A stretch of 64,000 nt of DNA from Euglena gracilis (taxonomy: Eukaryota; Euglenida; Euglenophyceae; Euglenales): assembly GCA_039621445.1 (NCBI GenBank), contig CP154957.1, positions 4,086,504 to 4,150,503 of the forward strand. The letters are read 5' to 3'. Both the position numbers and the translations under genes were made by a program. A model generated the notes under the pieces. It saw only the letters and a list, made by a program, of their open reading frames with translations. It did no database searches and was not told where the DNA came from. Positions 60,340-64,000 of this stretch are shown in pieces (positions within the stretch are counted from its first letter, which is position 1; every line of letters begins with the position of its first letter).

Positions 60340-61110
60340 GGCAGGGGGGTGTGATCAATTGTAAACCCCCCCCAAATAGTACCCCCTCGGGGTCCGACTT
60401 CAGCGACTGAATCAATCCCCCCCCCCCCGGTTTCAGGCCAAAAGCCCGGATTTTTGACCTGAAAATGCAGGTAAAAAACACAATCTCTGACAAACAAATT
60501 GCAAAAAAAATTCGATTTTTCTGGATCATCTGGCTTCCAAAAAAATGCTAAATTTCATGAGAAAGTACAAAAAATGACCCCAAAGGGGGGTTTTGGCGCT
60601 ATTATTGCTCCTACGGAACTTCGAAAAATTTCGAAAAATTTTGGGAAATAATACCCCCCCCAAATAATCCCCTCCCTCGGGCCGGGACTTCGGGCGAAAA
60701 AATAATACCCCGGAGGGGTATTATTTGGGGGGGTTACATGTCTCGAACAGAAAATTGCATTTTTGGGGCATTTTGAAAGGCCTTGTGGCCCCAAAAAAAT
60801 TCAGAATCTAAAATTGTACTAACTAAACTAACTGGACGAACTGGGCGGGGGAATGTCTGACTATTGAAAAAAAAAACCGCCAGAAAGCGTTGGTGGGGAG
60901 TGTTCAGGACAACTCTGACCGACAGCCCCTTTGTGACTGCGGATGTCAACCATTGTTTCCCGTGGTTTTCTCTCATCGTCAATGGAGACCCAAAATTTTG
61001 ATTTTTGGGTGCCCCCCCAAAATTTTTGGGCCGATTTTGGGACCCCCCCAAAAATACAAAAACAAAACCCAACCTTGCAACAGATCATGGATTCAGTTGG
61101 TCACCCCCGC
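60340..61110. other. Dispersed repeat copy and unassigned DNA
   Basis: 60.36-60.53 kb pairs with 16.53-16.70 kb. At 60.65-60.73 kb AATAATACCCC and GGGGTATTATTTGGGG form an inverted repeat. No exon recognised. Confidence 0.55.
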
Positions 61111-61129
61111 GGGGGCACTTTTTCCCGGG

Positions 61130-62030
61130 CCCATGCCCACCCCCCCACTGTTTTCAAAACCCCCCCCCCCCCCGCCCCCCCGGGGGGGGGGGGGGGGGCT
61201 ACCACCCACCTACCCAAAATCCAATCAAAATCGGCCAAAAATGCTGAAAAAATTCCTCCTGGCCTTTGGCTGGTCAAAATCTGACCCATGGCGCACCTCC
61301 CTGGGGGGCAGTCCAGAGGCCCCAACCCACCCACCCACTCTCGGGGGGGGTGAGGTACGCAGGTGTTAAATGAATCTGTGGGCCAGATACCAAGCAAAAA
61401 TTGTTGAAAAATCACCAATTTTTCTTCAAAAATAAATCCAAACCAAAAATACCCAAAAATCCAAACCCCAAAATAACATTTTCGATTTTTTGAACATTTT
61501 TCCCCCTGTGGAAAAACACCAAAACAAGCCTGGTGAAAACATAAGCAAGCCCCCCCAAACCCACCGCAGCGCGCTCGGCGCCGAAGGAAGATTTTGACCA
61601 AAAAGTCGGCGCCCCCGGATATGTGGGAAGGCCTACAAGACTGCCGGCAACCACATGCCTCACACATCTGAGGTCCCTTCCCTCCGAGAACAGCTGGCTT
61701 TTCAGGACACGTTTTTACAATGACCCCCCCCATCTGAGCCTTCCCCCTAAGTGAGCCCACTGGAGGAGTTCACTTAGGGGGGGGATGCTAATTGTGAATG
61801 ATACTGTAAGCTGGGGACGCAGACATATTGTCGGAATCAGATGCATACCTTCATGTGTGGAGAAATGTCTGGAAAGAAAGATAGAATGCAGATGAACATC
61901 TCTTTTGTGGATGAATTTTTTCACTTTCTCACAAAGAACGTTCAATATGGTGATCCACACCATGGTCTGAGCCATGCTTGTGCTTACCGACCGGGGGAGG
62001 GGGAGGGTGCTATAGGGTGCCTGCCCCTAG
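61130..62030. other. Poly-C/G and AT-rich non-coding stretch
   Basis: Contains a CCCC...GGGG hairpin at 61.16-61.20 kb and a GAGCCTTCCCCCTAAGTGAG...CACTTAGGGG inverted repeat near 61.74-61.78 kb. The long minus frame across it has no domain. Confidence 0.5.
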
Positions 62031-62039
62031 CAGGCACAC

Positions 62040-62220
62040 CCCGGGGGGGGGGGTAGGGGTCCGGGGGGACGAAAATGGCCAAAAATCGAGAAAATGCTAA
62101 TATAGCACTTTTTCAAAAAATTTCGGCGCCGAAAAGTATATCCCACCCCCTGGGACCCCCCAAGTATTCCCACCCTGCCCCCCCCCAGGGGTCCAAGACT
62201 AAAAAAAAACCCCCCTGCAC
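62040..62220. mobile_element. GGCGCC-hairpin family element, twin of 36.2 kb
   Basis: AAAAAATTTCGGCGCCGAAA, AGTATATCCCACCCCC and right end GGTCCAAGACTAAAAAAAAA, followed by the same flank as at 36.42 kb. Confidence 0.6.
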
Positions 62221-62710
62221 AAGCTCCAAATGGACCCAAAAAGGGGGATTGGGCGGCAGTCGCTAAAAGGCTGGCAGGTGCCCCACCCCATGATCTCTCT
62301 CTTCTGAATCGGTGTTGCTGGGGAACTCCTTGGGGAGAACTCCTTACTGACCCAAGAGTATGTGCTTGTGGGGGAAGTGTTTTGTCAGTCGGTGTGGGTG
62401 CGTGTGTTCTCAGTCGGTGTGGTGCACGTGTGTTGTCAGTCGGCGTTGCTTGTCTCTCTCTTCTGAAACAGTGTTGCTAGGGAAACTCCTTGGGGTGAAC
62501 TCCTTTCCGACCCAGGAGAGTGTGCATGTGGGGGAAGTGTGTTGTCAGTCGGTGTGGTGCGCGTGTGCTGTCAGTCTGTGTTGCGGTTTCGCCCCAGCCT
62601 GGCAGGTGGGGCATCGTCAGGGAGACGACCCTGCCAACCCTCTCCCCGACCGCTCTTGTCTGTGTGGTGCAGACCGTTAAAACGAGCTCTGCGTCACCCT
62701 GACACACACA

Positions 62711-62801
<91 letters not shown>
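62711..62801. repeat. CT dinucleotide array
   Basis: About 45 pure CT units, read on the minus strand as a run of Arg-Glu. Confidence 0.98.
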
Positions 62802-62804
<3 letters not shown>

Positions 62805-62809
62805 GATTG

Positions 62810-63014
62810 GCGTGGATGGGAAGTGTGTGGTGCGGGGTGAGGTGGAGGGGGCTGCTTTGTCTTTGTCATTCCAGGAGGTGCTCTGGGTGGTGACGGCAGG
62901 GCACACAGCGAAACCGGGGGTGCCGGCTCACTACGCTGCGTCATCACTGGCCCACCACCACGGCCCCCGGTGTCCTCCTGGAAGGAAAGGTGCCGCTGCT
63001 GCTGGCGCTGCTGT

Positions 63015-63077
<63 letters not shown>

Positions 63078-63952
63078 CTGCGGGCGTTGGTTTGGGTCGT
63101 TTTGTCGGGTTTGCGGCTTTCTCGGTCCCTTGGGGGGTGGGAGGCTCCTTCGGTGGTTGTTGAACCCTCCCCCCTCCCGCTGGGGCTGGGTTGCTGCTGC
63201 TGCCTTCGGCTGCGGCGGCTTTGGAGCACATCCCATTGGTTGGGGTGTGCAGGGATTGGAGGGGGGCCAGCACGGTTTGCCCCGCTCTCTCCCCTGGTGC
63301 TCCTTTGGTTGGCTGGGGGCACTGACTCCCCCCGACAGTGGCGTTCTTCAAAATTTTCCTTCATTTGTTGGAGTTCTCGGGTCAGTGCACCGATGGTCTC
63401 TGCCATTCGCTTCAGCTGCTTGTGCACAGCTGCCCCTCGCCTGCTGTACACCGGGGTCCACTCGGCACCCTCTTCCTCTCTTTGGCCTTGGGTGCCCTGC
63501 ACACTCTCAGGGCGGGAGGGTCTGAAAAACCTCATGGCGGCGGGGTTTTCTGTCTCCCCAGGGCGGTGCCCACGGGTCGCTTCCCTAGGGTCGCCAAGGG
63601 GCATGGGGCCGGGGTATATCCCGCTTTGCGAACTCCCCTGCGGAACGGGTTGGCGGGGCACAGGCATCACGCTGCCTGCCACCCACCTGGACATTGTGCT
63701 GTCTCGCTCCGGGAGCGTGGGGCCCGGAGTGGTGGTTGGATGGCTGCTCTGCGGGGGTGCCATCCGGGTGGTGGTGTCGAGGACCAGGGTGGTTGACCTC
63801 CCCGATCCTGGCGCCTTCATGCCAGTCGTGCGACTGGCGTTCCTGGGCAGTGCTGCTGGCCATGTGGCTGGCTGCTGCTTCGTCAAGCCATTGTTGGATG
63901 GCCTCCCTCCGTTGTGGCCCGCAGCAGGCCCAGACTTGGCTTTGCAGCACAT
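62810..63952 (-). CDS. Q-rich, Pro/Arg-rich open frame at window edge
   Basis: A GC-rich minus frame is open from ATG 63952 through a glutamine run (CTG array, 62993-63077) into the CT array. It includes the protein-like MAETIGALTRELQQMKENFE, a likely short coiled coil near 63.38 kb, flanked by Pro/Arg/Ser-rich low complexity. A second minus frame (63585-63950) is also open and contains ARIGEVNHPGP. Length, composition and edge position fit the ORF1-type protein of a non-LTR retroelement, but no enzyme domain is in view. It may begin upstream of the window. Confidence 0.4.
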
Positions 63953-64000
63953 GGTCCCAAGAAAAGAATATTGCCTTCCCTCGGCCTGGCTGCCTGCACC

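Larger units (their letters stand above)
51290..62700. repeat. Large segmental duplication, copy B
   Basis: Partner of the 21.2-37.0 kb segment, about 30 kb away in the same overall orientation and shorter. It lacks the 29.4-32.35 kb insertion and most of the 26.0-27.87 kb AT/TATG expansion of copy A. It has its own insertions at 52.8-53.33, 53.96-54.12, 58.13-58.41 and 59.73-62.06 kb. Confidence 0.92.

Noticed and set aside
63585-63950. 2A ribosome-skipping peptide at EVNHPGP
   Set aside because: The required Asn-Pro-Gly-Pro is broken by a histidine.

Overview
This window looks like nuclear DNA from a eukaryote with a large, repeat-swollen genome. No bacterial gene order, operons, rRNA or tRNA genes were seen. 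The unique sequence consists of short GC-rich exons (about 40-175 bp) separated by introns of 0.1-3 kb. The introns are full of poly-C/poly-G runs, microsatellites and short inverted-repeat elements. One gene encodes a centriole/basal-body protein, so the organism very probably builds flagella or cilia. A flagellated alga or other protist is my guess; nothing here fixes the lineage.

Two genes can be read exon by exon, both on the minus strand. (1) About 21.4 kb down to 6.6 kb: a POC1-type WD40 protein. Ten WD40 exons (21.3, 18.6, 17.7, 17.3, 15.8, 15.2, 14.2, 13.85, 12.7 and 10.2 kb) appear in the order expected for POC1, and three or four coiled-coil exons follow (9.1, 8.9, 8.4, 6.65 kb). 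Splice phases agree at most joins checked. Part of the last WD40 repeat was not found. (2) About 48.0 kb down to 38.0 kb: an Old Yellow Enzyme/NADH:flavin oxidoreductase-like protein with at least eight exons. Its predicted stop codon lies inside the terminal repeat of a transposable element.

From 21.2 to 37.0 kb (copy A) and from 51.3 to 62.7 kb (copy B) the window holds two diverged copies of one segment. They share many blocks in the same order, but some blocks are inverted and each copy has private insertions. The duplication carried along one POC1 exon, an unrecognised exon near 29.1/57.4 kb, and other protein-like stretches. Comparing A with B gives two filled/empty site pairs for short inverted-repeat elements that make 8-bp target duplications.

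The rest is repeat: hairpin-forming dispersed families, telomere-like foldbacks embedded in AT microsatellites, a TATG array of about 450 bp, and 10-bp minisatellites. A GC-rich, Q-rich minus-strand reading frame at the right edge may belong to a retroelement. Long open frames inside microsatellites and poly-G tracts were not accepted as genes.
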